Shown piece by piece: positions 28,161 to 36,629 of a stretch of DNA of 52,341 nucleotides. This DNA comes from Clostridia bacterium. Lineage in GTDB: Bacteria > Bacillota > Clostridia > Oscillospirales > CAG-382. A program made the position numbers and the translations under genes. Location of the stretch: contig JAFYUZ010000061.1 in NCBI GenBank assembly GCA_017549365.1, positions 1 through 52,341 on the forward strand. Direction: 5' to 3'. Under the pieces are notes generated by a model. The model made no database searches. It saw nothing but the letters and a program-made list of their open reading frames with translations, and was not told where the DNA came from. Each line of letters starts with the position of its first letter. Position 1 is the stretch's first letter.

Positions 28161-28964
28161 TCATATAGCGGAGCTGTTTGGATTGTGCTCTCTGTATTGT
28201 GATGGAGACATTTTGACGTGATTTTTGAAACAGTTTGAAAAATAATATTGTGAGACAAAGCCGCATTCGTTTGCAATTTCGTACACTTTTTTGTTCCGAC
28301 AAAAAATAAGCAGTTTTTTTGCAAGCCGCATTCTTTCGGTGCAGATATATTCCTTTGGTGTAAGCCCGGTTGATGCAAGGACGCTTCTTAAAAGTGTAGA
28401 TTCGCTTATAAAGAAATGCTCGCAGATGCTTTTGCAGTTCAATTCTTTGCTGCCAAGATTTTCTTTTATGTAATTGAGAATATCCGAATCTCCCTTTTTG
28501 CATTTCGACTCGGCTTCTCGGCTTATGATGGCGAATAACTCATATAGCCCCGCTTTCATGGTTAGTTGTCTGCTGTCAATCTCGCTTTCGTATTTTTTTA
28601 ACATGTCAAAAAACTTAGCCGTAATCGTTTTATTCTTTTTGTCGGAGTATATAAACGGAATGTCTAAATTCTCCAGCTCGTTTTCTTCAAATGTTTCAAA
28701 ATCGATGATTATGCACGAAACCGGCTCGTCCGACAGCTTTTTTCCCGAATATGGAAGACTTTTGGGGAGTTTAACAATATCTCCGCTGCGGATATCAAGT
28801 TTAAAAGATTCGAAATTGCATTCGATATGACCGCTTAAAAACAGTAACAATCCCTGGCAATGTCTTTTTGTAAAATGCGGTCGTTCCCATTTTGGAGCGA
28901 TATGGTGCCACACCCGTAGTATTTCAGAAATGTTTATGTTTGATTCAAGTCGTTGATGTTCCAT
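28161..28964 (-). CDS. AraC-family transcriptional regulator
   Basis: A 267-residue regulator. Residues 1-150 form a cupin-like sensing domain (HIAPKWERPHFTKRHC, SGDIVKLPKSLPYSG). The C-terminal ~100 residues hold two helix-turn-helix motifs, the second being VYEIANECGFVSQYYFSNCF followed by SPSQYR, the AraC signature. It is divergent from the 618-residue unknown gene, with overlapping promoters in the 118-bp gap, so it probably controls that gene. The pair is noticeably more AT-rich than the flanking ribosomal operons, suggesting recent acquisition. AAGGAG precedes the ATG. Confidence 0.88.
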   Translation of the reverse strand: MEHQRLESNINISEILRVWHHIAPKWERPHFTKRHCQGLLLFLSGHIECNFESFKLDIRSGDIVKLPKSLPYSGKKLSDEPVSCIIIDFETFEENELENLDIPFIYSDKKNKTITAKFFDMLKKYESEIDSRQLTMKAGLYELFAIISREAESKCKKGDSDILNYIKENLGSKELNCKSICEHFFISESTLLRSVLASTGLTPKEYICTERMRLAKKLLIFCRNKKVYEIANECGFVSQYYFSNCFKNHVKMSPSQYREHNPNSSAI

Positions 28965-29012
28965 TTGTATTCTCCTTGAAACAATGACGGATTTTTATAT
29001 CTTAACTGATAT

Positions 29013-29042
29013 ATTATAGCATTTACTTCATTTCAAAGTCAA
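29013..29042 (-). promoter_or_regulatory. Promoter of the AraC regulator gene at 28964
   Basis: On the minus strand: -35 TTGACT (29037-29042), 18 bp spacer, -10 TATAAT (29013-29018). Confidence 0.75.
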
Positions 29043-29050
29043 TATATAAT
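29022..29050 (+). promoter_or_regulatory. Candidate promoter of the 618-residue protein gene, overlapping the divergent one
   Basis: -35-like TTTACT (29022-29027), 17 bp spacer, -10 TATAAT (29045-29050). It overlaps the AraC-gene promoter almost entirely, so the two cannot be occupied at the same time. Confidence 0.55.
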
Positions 29051-29082
29051 AATTAAATACAGAAAAAAGAAAGGGGAAATAT

Positions 29083-30939
29083 ATGAAAAAAGATTTTTTG
29101 TTGTTTTATTTCAGCGATGAAAAATGTGATGCCTCAGTATCAGTAATACCAACCCTTGCGGCGCTTTCAGATAAAATGGGATTCGATTTTGAAACCTATA
29201 TCTGCACAAGACCCGACAGCTGGTCGGGAAAGGTTTTGCCTTTTGTCGGACACAATCATGCTGAATCTTTTTATTACTTGGCGAATTTTTATAAAAAAAT
29301 ACTCTTTTGCAGCATAACCGATTACAAAAGCTTTCAATTCAAAAGAGAGGTGCTGGCTTTCGGGGGAGAGGTAATCTCCTGCAGAAAAAATGACGAAGTC
29401 CCGGAGTTTTATGAAGATGTTTTTTCGTATCTCGGTGCTGAGTTGCCGAAAGAATGTATTGTTGTGCCCAAAAGACCGGATGAAGGAAAATGGATTGCTC
29501 CTTATTGCTATCCTGATATACAGCATTCAGGGAAACTCGGAATTGATGAAGTTACTTTTAAAACAAAGGCAAAAAAACTTGAGAGTATGGGTATAAAAGG
29601 TGCAAGTTTTCTTTATTGTAATTGTGATGCTGATGGATTTGATACCGACGTTATTGATACAATGACCGAAAGCGAAACATACAAAGAAGTCACCACTCGC
29701 ATACTCGAGAGAAATATTGACAAGGCGAAAGGAATCGGATTTGCGGATCCATCGGGAATACTGAGATGGCAGGTCGCGTATTGTCGCAAAAAGATTGTGA
29801 CTGTATATCAGGATTATGATTGGGAAGATTTTGTTCCGACAGTTTGTGAGTATGCAAAAAGGATCGGAAACGACATAGTCATGGGCAATCAAGTGGTATA
29901 CAACAAAAAAATGCAGGTAATAAAGGGTTGCGACGAGGTCATAACGGAGTTTGCACGTCATAATGTGATAATGGACCTTATCGGGCATAATCCGAGAATC
30001 GGATTTTCGATTCAGACAGAAAAAAAGATTCCGATCGATTGGTTGGCAGATGCACCGACACCATGGGAGTGCGAATATAGCGACGATTTTTTGAAAGAAA
30101 AAATAAAGCAAGGTGCAATTCCTGTCTGCTTTCTTTTTTATGCTGCGGATCTTGGACATCTTCCGGTCATTACAAGACTGCTTGATCTTATGTCTCTCGA
30201 TGGTATGCGTGCAGGGATCGCTTTTCCGTCAACATGGTATGCTTATCATCCCGAATTGCTTGAACAAATATACATTCCTCTTGAACAAGGAGGTGTTTTT
30301 CCGCAGCTTGAACCGCTGATTTCAAGTGTGGGTGTTGCTGTGGCAACAGAGGCGTCGGGCTATATTTCTCCGGAATTTTACGGCAGACTTCTCGAAAAAG
30401 CAAGAAAAGATATTGCAACTCATGTCGGAGAACGTATGATCCCAAAAGGTTATTATCCTTTTCAGGACGCATCTCCGTATTATAACGTGGGAAGTGCACA
30501 ACCGCAGTACGATGTTGTCGGTAAAGCGGGCTTTGAATATTATATTACCTACAAAGAATGCAACACTTCTGCACGGATTGTGTACAAGACTGACACAATG
30601 ACGGTTCTCAACCAACAAATACATCAGTGGTTTCCGGGAGCGGGTCGCCCGATTGATATTATCAAACAGTGGGAAAAAGAGTATGTCGAACAAAAAAGAT
30701 GCGGGTGGATAAACCTTGCTTTTGACACACCTTTTTTTGCGCTGTCACCGACATATACTTATGACATTGAAAACGAGTATATGAGAACAGGATGGGCGAA
30801 GTGCGGAGGACTCAGATTTCTTGCCGAGGCCATGCATTATGTGAGGAGAACGGGTGGAGAGACGGGAAAGCTTTTCATGCTGAAACCGCATGAAATGTAT
30901 AGATACGCACAGCTTTTGCAAGAATCTGGTTTGATGTGA
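29083..30939 (+). CDS. Unrecognised 618-residue protein, AraC-regulated
   Basis: I do not recognise this family. It has no signal peptide or membrane helix and looks like a cytoplasmic multi-domain protein. The N-terminal ~130 residues (FLLFYFSDEKCDASVSVIPT; KILFCSITDYKSF) resemble an alternating alpha/beta fold. The C-terminal part has a barrel-like alternation (IPVCFLFYAADLGHLPVITR; MRAGIAFPSTWYAYHPELL; VGVAVATEASGYISPEFYGR) vaguely like polysaccharide-deacetylase-type barrels, but without a clear catalytic signature. Good AGAAAGGGG ribosome-binding site. It is the only gene of its transcript and is divergent from an AraC regulator, a layout common for sugar-responsive enzymes. Confidence 0.7.
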   Translation: MKKDFLLFYFSDEKCDASVSVIPTLAALSDKMGFDFETYICTRPDSWSGKVLPFVGHNHAESFYYLANFYKKILFCSITDYKSFQFKREVLAFGGEVISCRKNDEVPEFYEDVFSYLGAELPKECIVVPKRPDEGKWIAPYCYPDIQHSGKLGIDEVTFKTKAKKLESMGIKGASFLYCNCDADGFDTDVIDTMTESETYKEVTTRILERNIDKAKGIGFADPSGILRWQVAYCRKKIVTVYQDYDWEDFVPTVCEYAKRIGNDIVMGNQVVYNKKMQVIKGCDEVITEFARHNVIMDLIGHNPRIGFSIQTEKKIPIDWLADAPTPWECEYSDDFLKEKIKQGAIPVCFLFYAADLGHLPVITRLLDLMSLDGMRAGIAFPSTWYAYHPELLEQIYIPLEQGGVFPQLEPLISSVGVAVATEASGYISPEFYGRLLEKARKDIATHVGERMIPKGYYPFQDASPYYNVGSAQPQYDVVGKAGFEYYITYKECNTSARIVYKTDTMTVLNQQIHQWFPGAGRPIDIIKQWEKEYVEQKRCGWINLAFDTPFFALSPTYTYDIENEYMRTGWAKCGGLRFLAEAMHYVRRTGGETGKLFMLKPHEMYRYAQLLQESGLM

Positions 30940-31003
30940 GACTGTTTTGACACAAAAAAGCTTGATTTTTTGCAAAAAAACGGCAAAAAATCCGAAAAAC
31001 TTA

Positions 31004-31033
31004 TTGACAAAGGCGTCTTTATTATGCTATAAT
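31004..31033 (+). promoter_or_regulatory. Promoter of rplU-prp-rpmA
   Basis: -35 TTGACA (31004-31009), 18 bp spacer, -10 TATAAT (31028-31033) preceded by TGC (extended -10). Confidence 0.88.
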
Positions 31034-31130
31034 AAGAAGCCGCATGAAAAAGGTGGCTTAATTTTTGCGCCCGAAAGTTCGCTTTCGTCCGGCAAAAAAC
31101 CTTTATTCAGCGAGACTTATATGAAAGAGA
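31034..31130 (+). promoter_or_regulatory. Structured 5' leader of rplU, candidate L21 leader
   Basis: Two hairpins are visible: AAGCCGC pairing with GGTGGCTT, and CGAAAG-TTCG-CTTTCG with a stable UUCG tetraloop. Firmicutes rplU transcripts often carry an autoregulatory L21 leader; the match to that Rfam family is not verified here. Confidence 0.5.
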
Positions 31131-31140
31131 GGTGCTTTTC

Positions 31141-31449
31141 GTGTACGCAATTTTTGTAACAGGCGGAAAGCAGTACAAGGTTCAGGAAGGCGACATCATT
31201 TACGTTGAAAAGCTCGACGTTAATGACGGCGACGCAGTTACATTTGATACTGTTATCGCAGCTGCAACAGACGCAGGCTTCAAGGTAGGCGCAGACGTTG
31301 CAGGAGTAAAAATCGAAGCTTCCGTTGTTAAGAACGGCAAGGGCAAGAAGATCCACATCATCAAGTACAAGTCCAAGAAGAACGAAAAGAAGAAGATGGG
31401 TCACAGACAGCCTTACACAAAGCTTCAGATCAACAAGATCGCGCTTTAA
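31141..31449 (+). CDS. rplU: 50S ribosomal protein L21
   Basis: A 102-residue L21. The N-terminus YAIFVTGGKQYKVQEGD and the C-terminal MGHRQPYTKLQINKI are signatures. It binds 23S rRNA. I chose the GTG at 31141, with GAGAGGTG 8 bp upstream; this gives the standard L21 start, while an earlier in-frame codon would add three residues and overlap the ribosome-binding site. First gene of the classical rplU-prp-rpmA cluster. Confidence 0.95.
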   Translation: MYAIFVTGGKQYKVQEGDIIYVEKLDVNDGDAVTFDTVIAAATDAGFKVGADVAGVKIEASVVKNGKGKKIHIIKYKSKKNEKKKMGHRQPYTKLQINKIAL

Positions 31450-31464
31450 TTTTTGCATAACGCA

Positions 31465-31806
31465 ATGACAAGCGTTGTCTTTCTCAAGGATCGCTCGTCC
31501 TGTTTTGTCGGCTTTACCATGAAAGGTCATTCCGGCTATGCGGATGAGGGGGACGATATCGTGTGTGCAGGGCTTTCGTCTTGCTGTGAAATGGTTCTTT
31601 CTCAGCTCATCGACTGCTTCGGCTACAACGTAGACGTCACTATCGATCAAAAAACAGCCGCCGTCGGGTGCGATTCCCGAAGGTGCGGTACAGTCAAAGA
31701 ATCGCGTGAGACTATCTCGAAGATTATCGACGGTTTTTACCGAACCGTTTCCGATATTGAAAAACAGTATCCGCGGTTTGTCAAATGTAGTATAACGGAG
31801 GTGTAA
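31465..31806 (+). CDS. prp: Ribosomal-processing cysteine protease Prp
   Basis: A 113-residue protease. The signature GHSGYADEGDDIVCAGLSS supplies catalytic His22 and Cys34. Prp removes the N-terminal extension of L27, and the L27 encoded 3 bp downstream carries such an extension. The start is uncertain: ATG at 31465 has no clear ribosome-binding site, so translation may be coupled to rplU, whose stop is 15 bp upstream. Confidence 0.9.
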   Translation: MTSVVFLKDRSSCFVGFTMKGHSGYADEGDDIVCAGLSSCCEMVLSQLIDCFGYNVDVTIDQKTAAVGCDSRRCGTVKESRETISKIIDGFYRTVSDIEKQYPRFVKCSITEV

Positions 31807-31809
31807 ACA

Positions 31810-32085
31810 ATGAGATTAGGTTTGCAATTTTTCGCCCATAAAAAGGGTGTCGGTTCCACAAAGAACGGCAGAGATTCCGAATCCAAGCGTCTCGGTGTGA
31901 AGAAGGCAGACGGACAGCCCGTACTCGCCGGTAACATCATCGTAAGACAGAGAGGCACAAAGATCCATCCCGGAAACGGCGTTGGCATCGGTACTGATGA
32001 CACTCTCTACGCTCTCATTGCCGGTAAGGTCAAGTTTGAACACATGGCCGGCGGCAAAAAGCGCGTAAGCGTTTACGAGGCGTAA
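31810..32085 (+). CDS. rpmA: 50S ribosomal protein L27, precursor with Prp-cleavable leader
   Basis: A 91-residue L27. The first eight residues MRLGLQFF are the extension typical of Firmicutes L27, cleaved by Prp between Phe8 and Ala9 to expose [15 protein letters not shown], which reaches the peptidyl-transferase centre. The rest ([42 protein letters not shown]) is standard. AACGGAGGTG precedes the ATG and overlaps the end of prp. Confidence 0.97.
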   Translation: MRLGLQFFAHKKGVGSTKNGRDSESKRLGVKKADGQPVLAGNIIVRQRGTKIHPGNGVGIGTDDTLYALIAGKVKFEHMAGGKKRVSVYEA

Positions 32086-32138
32086 GCTTTTTGGCACGGC
32101 AGTTACATTGCTGCTTTTGCCTGAACAAAGGATAAATT

Positions 32139-32166
32139 GGCTGTCCGTTTGGGCAGCCATTTTATT
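32139..32166 (+). terminator. Hairpin between rpmA and obg, probable partial terminator
   Basis: Arms GGCTGTCC and GGGCAGCC around GTTT, followed by ATTTTATTT. The weak T tract suggests read-through to obg. Confidence 0.6.
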
Positions 32167-32204
32167 TGATGTTTCACCTTTTCTTTCCGAAAGGAGCCGA
32201 AAAA

Positions 32205-33491
32205 ATGATTTTTGACAGAGTTACAATATATATAAAAGCAGGTGACGGCGGAAACGGATGCGTTTCGTTCCACCGTGAAAAATACGTTTCCCACGGCGGC
32301 CCCGACGGCGGCGACGGCGGAAAGGGCGGCGACGTTGTTTTCACCATCGACGAGGGAAAAAACACCCTGCTCGATTTTAAATATCGCCGAAAATTCATCG
32401 CCCAAAACGGCGGTGCGGGCAAAAACGGCAAGTGCCACGGCAAAACGGCGGACGATCTTTTCATTCCGTTGCCCCCCGGCACTCTTATCAAAGATCCCGA
32501 AACGGGCAAGATAATCAAGGATATGTCGGATGCCGACGTTGTCGAAAGCGGCAGATTTGTTATGTTAAAGGGCGGCAAGGGCGGCTTTGGCAATATCCAT
32601 TTCGCAACCCCCACCCGCCAGGCACCAAACTTTGCAAAGGCGGGCATCAAGGGCAAGGAAATGGAAGTTGCCCTTGAGCTGAAGATGCTTGCCGACGTCG
32701 GACTTGTGGGTATGCCCAGCGCGGGAAAATCGACGATACTTTCCATGTTAAGCTCGGCAAAGCCCAAAATTGCCGATTATCATTTCACAACTCTTTCGCC
32801 CATTCTCGGCGTGGTCGATGCAAAGGCAGGCGGATTTGTCCTTGCCGACATTCCCGGGCTCATCGAGGGCGCCCACGAAGGTCTTGGCCTTGGTCACGAA
32901 TTTTTGCGCCACATCGACAGATGCCGAATTCTTGTAAATGTGGTGGATGCTTCGGGACTTGAAGGAAGAGACCCGATTGACGATATCGAAACCATCGAAA
33001 AGGAACTCGAGATGTACAACCCCGAGCTTCTGACAAGACCGCGCGTTATCGCCGCAAACAAGATCGACATGATGTCCGACGAAACCAAAGAAAAACTGAT
33101 AGAATATGCCAAAGACCACGGCCTTGAAATATTCTTCATGTGCGCAGGTATCGGCGAGGGTGTGCGCGAGCTGGCAGAGCATATTGCCGTAAAGCTTAAG
33201 GATCTTCCTCCCTTGAAGATATACGAATCCGAAATGGATATTTCCGATCTCGTGTCCGACGATATACCCTCCGAGGAGATCGAGATCTTTGTAAAGGACG
33301 GAACATATTTCGTCGAGTCCGAACGTCTTGTGAACGTTGTAAATTCCATCAACTTCACCGACCGCGAATCTTTTGCATATTTCCACAAGGTTCTGCGCAA
33401 TGCAGGCGTTTTCACTGCGCTTGAAGAAGCGGGTATCAACGAGGGCGACCTTGTAAATATCTACGGCGCAGAGTTTGAATATTATAAATAA
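32205..33491 (+). CDS. obg: Obg/CgtA GTPase
   Basis: A 428-residue ribosome-assembly GTPase. The glycine-rich Obg fold is at 1-158 (KAGDGGNGCVSFHREK, GGPDGGDGGKGGDV). The G domain includes the P-loop GMPSAGKS (169-176), DIPG (215-218), and NKID. A C-terminal OCT-type domain is present from about residue 350. It takes part in 50S maturation and stringent response. Start at the ATG behind AAAGGAG. Position after rpmA is standard. A terminator follows. Confidence 0.96.
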   Translation: MIFDRVTIYIKAGDGGNGCVSFHREKYVSHGGPDGGDGGKGGDVVFTIDEGKNTLLDFKYRRKFIAQNGGAGKNGKCHGKTADDLFIPLPPGTLIKDPETGKIIKDMSDADVVESGRFVMLKGGKGGFGNIHFATPTRQAPNFAKAGIKGKEMEVALELKMLADVGLVGMPSAGKSTILSMLSSAKPKIADYHFTTLSPILGVVDAKAGGFVLADIPGLIEGAHEGLGLGHEFLRHIDRCRILVNVVDASGLEGRDPIDDIETIEKELEMYNPELLTRPRVIAANKIDMMSDETKEKLIEYAKDHGLEIFFMCAGIGEGVRELAEHIAVKLKDLPPLKIYESEMDISDLVSDDIPSEEIEIFVKDGTYFVESERLVNVVNSINFTDRESFAYFHKVLRNAGVFTALEEAGINEGDLVNIYGAEFEYYK

Positions 33492-33497
33492 AACATC

Positions 33498-33529
33498 ATC
33501 CCCGAACCGTCAAGGTTAGGGGATTTTTT
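33498..33529 (+). terminator. Terminator of obg
   Basis: Arms ATCCCC-AACC and GGTT-GGGGAT with single-base bulges, loop GTCAA, then six T. Confidence 0.85.
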
Positions 33530-33530
33530 G

Positions 33531-34316
33531 TCAGTATTCTTTGTATTTGCTCGGCGATACGCCAAAATGCTTTTTGAAAACGGTGGAAAAATAATAAACG
33601 TTTTCAAAACCGCACATTTCTGCAATTTCGCCGATGCTGTAACGCCCCGTTATCAAAAGCTCGGTTGCCTTTTCAAGCTTTAAACGGGTGACGTATCTGA
33701 TGGGGGATTCGCTGTGCTTTTTGATAAAAAGCGACTTAAAATAGTTGTATGATAACCCCGTTGTTTCGCACATTGCGCGATAATCAAATTGCGGATCGCA
33801 AAAATGCTCGGCGGCATATTTTTGGGCAGGCAAAATTTTTTGTTCCTGGCTTTGGGTTTGGTATATGTCGTTGTGGTTTTTGATTTTTTCAATTATCTCG
33901 TAAAACACCGACATCGAGCGGGCATAATAACCCGGACTTTTCGAATTCCAGATGCTGTGGATCTTCAAAAACAGAGGCCTCAGCTCCTTGATGTTTTTGA
34001 TACACATGGCATCTTTTGGCATTTCATCTGCGGTATCGAAATAAATGTCTATACACTTCGAAGAGGCTTGCGAGGTCACGTAGTATTCTCCGTAGTTTTT
34101 TCCCTTTGGCAAAAATCTCAGACTGTCGTTACGGTCGGACATTTCAACCCCCGAAAAATGACAGATGCCATCGCCCGAAAGAAAAAAGATCAGCTCGTAG
34201 CAGGGAAGATCTACGCCGTAATGCTTTGTGATACCACCGCTTTGGGCTTCGCTGTTGTATATGTTCACAGTACGTATTTTTGTAATGTTTATAATTTCGT
34301 TTTCAAACAGGCTCAT
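33531..34316 (-). CDS. AraC-family transcriptional regulator divergent from the glycyl radical enzyme
   Basis: A 261-residue regulator. The N-terminal half is a cupin-like sensor (HYGVDLPCYELIFFLSGDGICHFSG). The C-terminal ~100 residues carry the two AraC helix-turn-helix units (FDYRAMCETTGLSYNYFKSL; IGEIAEMCGFENVYYFSTVF) and end SPSKYKEY. It shares a 148-bp intergenic region with a glycyl radical enzyme gene, where a perfect inverted repeat lies next to the enzyme's promoter. Activation or repression of that gene is the natural inference. The stop lies right at the obg terminator. Confidence 0.88.
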   Translation of the reverse strand: MSLFENEIINITKIRTVNIYNSEAQSGGITKHYGVDLPCYELIFFLSGDGICHFSGVEMSDRNDSLRFLPKGKNYGEYYVTSQASSKCIDIYFDTADEMPKDAMCIKNIKELRPLFLKIHSIWNSKSPGYYARSMSVFYEIIEKIKNHNDIYQTQSQEQKILPAQKYAAEHFCDPQFDYRAMCETTGLSYNYFKSLFIKKHSESPIRYVTRLKLEKATELLITGRYSIGEIAEMCGFENVYYFSTVFKKHFGVSPSKYKEY

Positions 34317-34339
34317 TCCGCTTCACTTCCTTTGGTTTC

Positions 34340-34368
34340 ATTGTATATCACAATTTCAAAAAAGTCAA
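34340..34368 (-). promoter_or_regulatory. Promoter of the AraC regulator gene at 34316
   Basis: On the minus strand: -35 TTGACT (34363-34368), 17 bp spacer, -10 TACAAT (34340-34345). Confidence 0.65.
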
Positions 34369-34381
34369 TGTTTATGTTCAC

Positions 34382-34404
34382 AAATTATAAAAACTTTATA
34401 ATTT
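34382..34404 (+). promoter_or_regulatory. Perfect inverted repeat, candidate operator of the glycyl radical enzyme gene
   Basis: Arms AAATTATAAA (34382-34391) and TTTATAATTT (34395-34404) with a 3-nt spacer. It ends 4 bp before the -35 of the downstream promoter, an activator-type position. Confidence 0.5.
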
Positions 34405-34407
34405 ACA

Positions 34408-34436
34408 TTTACACAAAGCCCGCATCTGCCTATAAT
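34408..34436 (+). promoter_or_regulatory. Promoter of the glycyl radical enzyme gene
   Basis: -35 TTTACA (34408-34413), 17 bp spacer, -10 TATAAT (34431-34436). The predicted leader is only ~20 nt, ending at the AAAGGAG site. Confidence 0.8.
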
Positions 34437-34464
34437 GAAACCAAGACACGAAAGGAGCGATAGT

Positions 34465-36588
34465 GTGAAAGAAAGAATAAGAATACTTGCTGAAAAAACA
34501 AAAAACGGCGAGATGTATATCGATCCCACGCCGACACAGTATGACAGAGAGGATCTTTTTCTTTCTCCCGTGGCAATGAGCGCCAAGCGTGCGTATGAAT
34601 ACATCCTCAATCAGACACCGTTTGTAAACGAATACACGGCTCTCACAGGTTATCTGCGCTTTGACGGAAGCGTCGAGGGAGACATTTTCGGTCGTAGCGG
34701 ACACGCAAATTTTCACGAGATGACGAAATATTTTTACAATCAGCCTGTCGACGGACTTTGCACCTTCGAATGGCAGCATAGCGTTGCCGATTACGAAAAG
34801 GTGATAAAAAAGGGTATAAAAGGCTTAAAGAGCGAGATTGCCGAATCTCGCAAGACCCATTCCGAAAGCGCCGATATCGAATTTCTGGATGCCCTCAGCC
34901 TTATCGCCGATGCCATCATTGGCTGGGCAGGCAAATGCTCGGATGCGGCACTTGAAAAATCAAAAACCGTGGACGAGCCAGAATACAAAGCCAATCTTTT
35001 AAAGCTTTCGGCGGCACTTAAAAACGTCCCCGAAAACCCTGCACAAAGCTTTTATGAAGCGGTGCTTTGCGTTTTTGTCATCTACGCCTTCGTGCCCGAC
35101 AGCATCGGATGCATCGACAGATATATCTATCCTTTTTATAAAAACGATATCGAAAAAGGTGTACTCACAAAAGAGGACGCAAAAGCTTACCTTCAGGAGC
35201 TTTTTCTTATGCTCCAGGCACGCATTCCTCTGTCGAGCGACAGATTTTATCGCGGCGGCGAGTCGCATTTTTGCATCGGCGGCTATCTCGAAAACGGCGA
35301 GGACGGCTTTAACGAGCTGTCAAGATTGGTGCTTGACAGTATGCTCGAGCTTCCCACCTGGATACCCCAGATATCGTTGCGCGTAACCAAAAAAACTCCC
35401 GACGAGGTTTTTCGCTATGTCATGGAATGCGAGCGTCGCGATCCCAACAAGAGAATTGCTTTTGTAAGCGACGAGCCGAGAATAAAAGCTCTTGTGGGCA
35501 TCGGTTTTCCATATGAAATCGCTTGCAAATATACCATGGTCGGATGCAACGAGCCCCAGCTTCCCGGCGGCATTTTTATGGGCGGATGCGATGTAAATAT
35601 CGTAAAAGCCGTCGAGTCCACCTTTAAAAACAGAGAAAAAGACGTCCTTGCATCGCAAAGCTTTGATGAATTTTACGGCATTTTCGAAGAAGAGCTCTTT
35701 TCCACCTGCGACAAGATGGTTGATATATATAACAAATTCCAGTCTGTCCGCTCGCGGGACACAAATCTTGTCAGCACCATGTTTTTTGAAGGCTCGATAT
35801 CACGGGCAAAGAGTATTACACAGGGCGGAGCGATCAACGCCGTCGCCAACCTTTCGATGATTGGTATTACCACTGTCATAGATTCGCTCGTCTGTGTAAA
35901 ACAGTTTGTTTTTGACGAAAAGCTTTTTACCATGCAGGAAATGTTTGATGCGCTGAAAGCCGATTGGCAGGGCTTTGAAGAAATGCGCACCGTCATTCTC
36001 AAAAAGGCAAAATTCTTTGGCAACAACGACGACGTTCCAAACGAGTGTGCCGCAAGATTTGCAAAAAGCCTTGGCACGTATTTTTCCGACAAGACTTCCG
36101 ATCTCGGTTACAAATACGTTCTCGGAAACCTCATCGGCTATAATCAGCACAACAAGTGGTTTGGCGATGCAACGTGTGCCACCCCCGACGGAAGATGTGA
36201 CGGTGATATCGTATCGTTCGGACTTGGTCAGAGCGAAGGAAAAGATAGGGAAGGGCTTACAAGCCTTCTTTCCGCCGTTGCAAAGCTGAACGTTGAAAAC
36301 CCGATACTTTGCGGCGACAGCGTGACAAATATCCTTCTTGATGAGCAAATGGTGACGAATGATGACAATTTCGAAAAGCTTGTCGGACTTTTAAGAACCT
36401 ATTTTGAAATGGGCGGAATGCACTTTCAGTTGAGCTACGTTTCAAAGGAGGATCTCAGGAATGCCAAGATAGATCCACAGAAATACAAGAGCCTCAGGGT
36501 TCGAGTTTCGGGTTTTTCCGATTATTTCATCTTCCTGAACGACGACCTGCAGGACGAGATTATAACACGAACCGAAAAGAACCGATAA
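34465..36588 (+). CDS. Glycyl radical enzyme (pyruvate formate-lyase-like), subtype undetermined
   Basis: A 707-residue enzyme. The active-site cysteine is Cys361 in MVGCNEPQ, with the glutamate two residues on (Cys-x-Glu) that eliminase-type glycyl radical enzymes use as a base. The glycyl radical site is Gly683 in RVRVSGFSDYF near the C-terminus. Both essential residues are present, so it should be active once activated. No radical-SAM activating enzyme is in the window. It is shorter than typical PFL or CutC (750-850 residues). Start is a GTG with GGAG 8 bp upstream. The substrate is unknown; dehydration or C-C/C-O cleavage of a small metabolite is typical. Confidence 0.85.
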   Translation: MKERIRILAEKTKNGEMYIDPTPTQYDREDLFLSPVAMSAKRAYEYILNQTPFVNEYTALTGYLRFDGSVEGDIFGRSGHANFHEMTKYFYNQPVDGLCTFEWQHSVADYEKVIKKGIKGLKSEIAESRKTHSESADIEFLDALSLIADAIIGWAGKCSDAALEKSKTVDEPEYKANLLKLSAALKNVPENPAQSFYEAVLCVFVIYAFVPDSIGCIDRYIYPFYKNDIEKGVLTKEDAKAYLQELFLMLQARIPLSSDRFYRGGESHFCIGGYLENGEDGFNELSRLVLDSMLELPTWIPQISLRVTKKTPDEVFRYVMECERRDPNKRIAFVSDEPRIKALVGIGFPYEIACKYTMVGCNEPQLPGGIFMGGCDVNIVKAVESTFKNREKDVLASQSFDEFYGIFEEELFSTCDKMVDIYNKFQSVRSRDTNLVSTMFFEGSISRAKSITQGGAINAVANLSMIGITTVIDSLVCVKQFVFDEKLFTMQEMFDALKADWQGFEEMRTVILKKAKFFGNNDDVPNECAARFAKSLGTYFSDKTSDLGYKYVLGNLIGYNQHNKWFGDATCATPDGRCDGDIVSFGLGQSEGKDREGLTSLLSAVAKLNVENPILCGDSVTNILLDEQMVTNDDNFEKLVGLLRTYFEMGGMHFQLSYVSKEDLRNAKIDPQKYKSLRVRVSGFSDYFIFLNDDLQDEIITRTEKNR

Positions 36589-36594
36589 AAATAT

Positions 36595-36629
36595 GGGGAA
36601 CACGATCTTCGTGTTCCCCGTTTTGTTAT
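36595..36629. terminator. Terminator between the glycyl radical enzyme and LiaF-like genes
   Basis: Perfect 11-bp arms GGGGAACACGA and TCGTGTTCCCC around a 3-nt loop, followed by GTTTTGTT on the plus strand and a short T-containing stretch on the minus strand. Confidence 0.82.
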
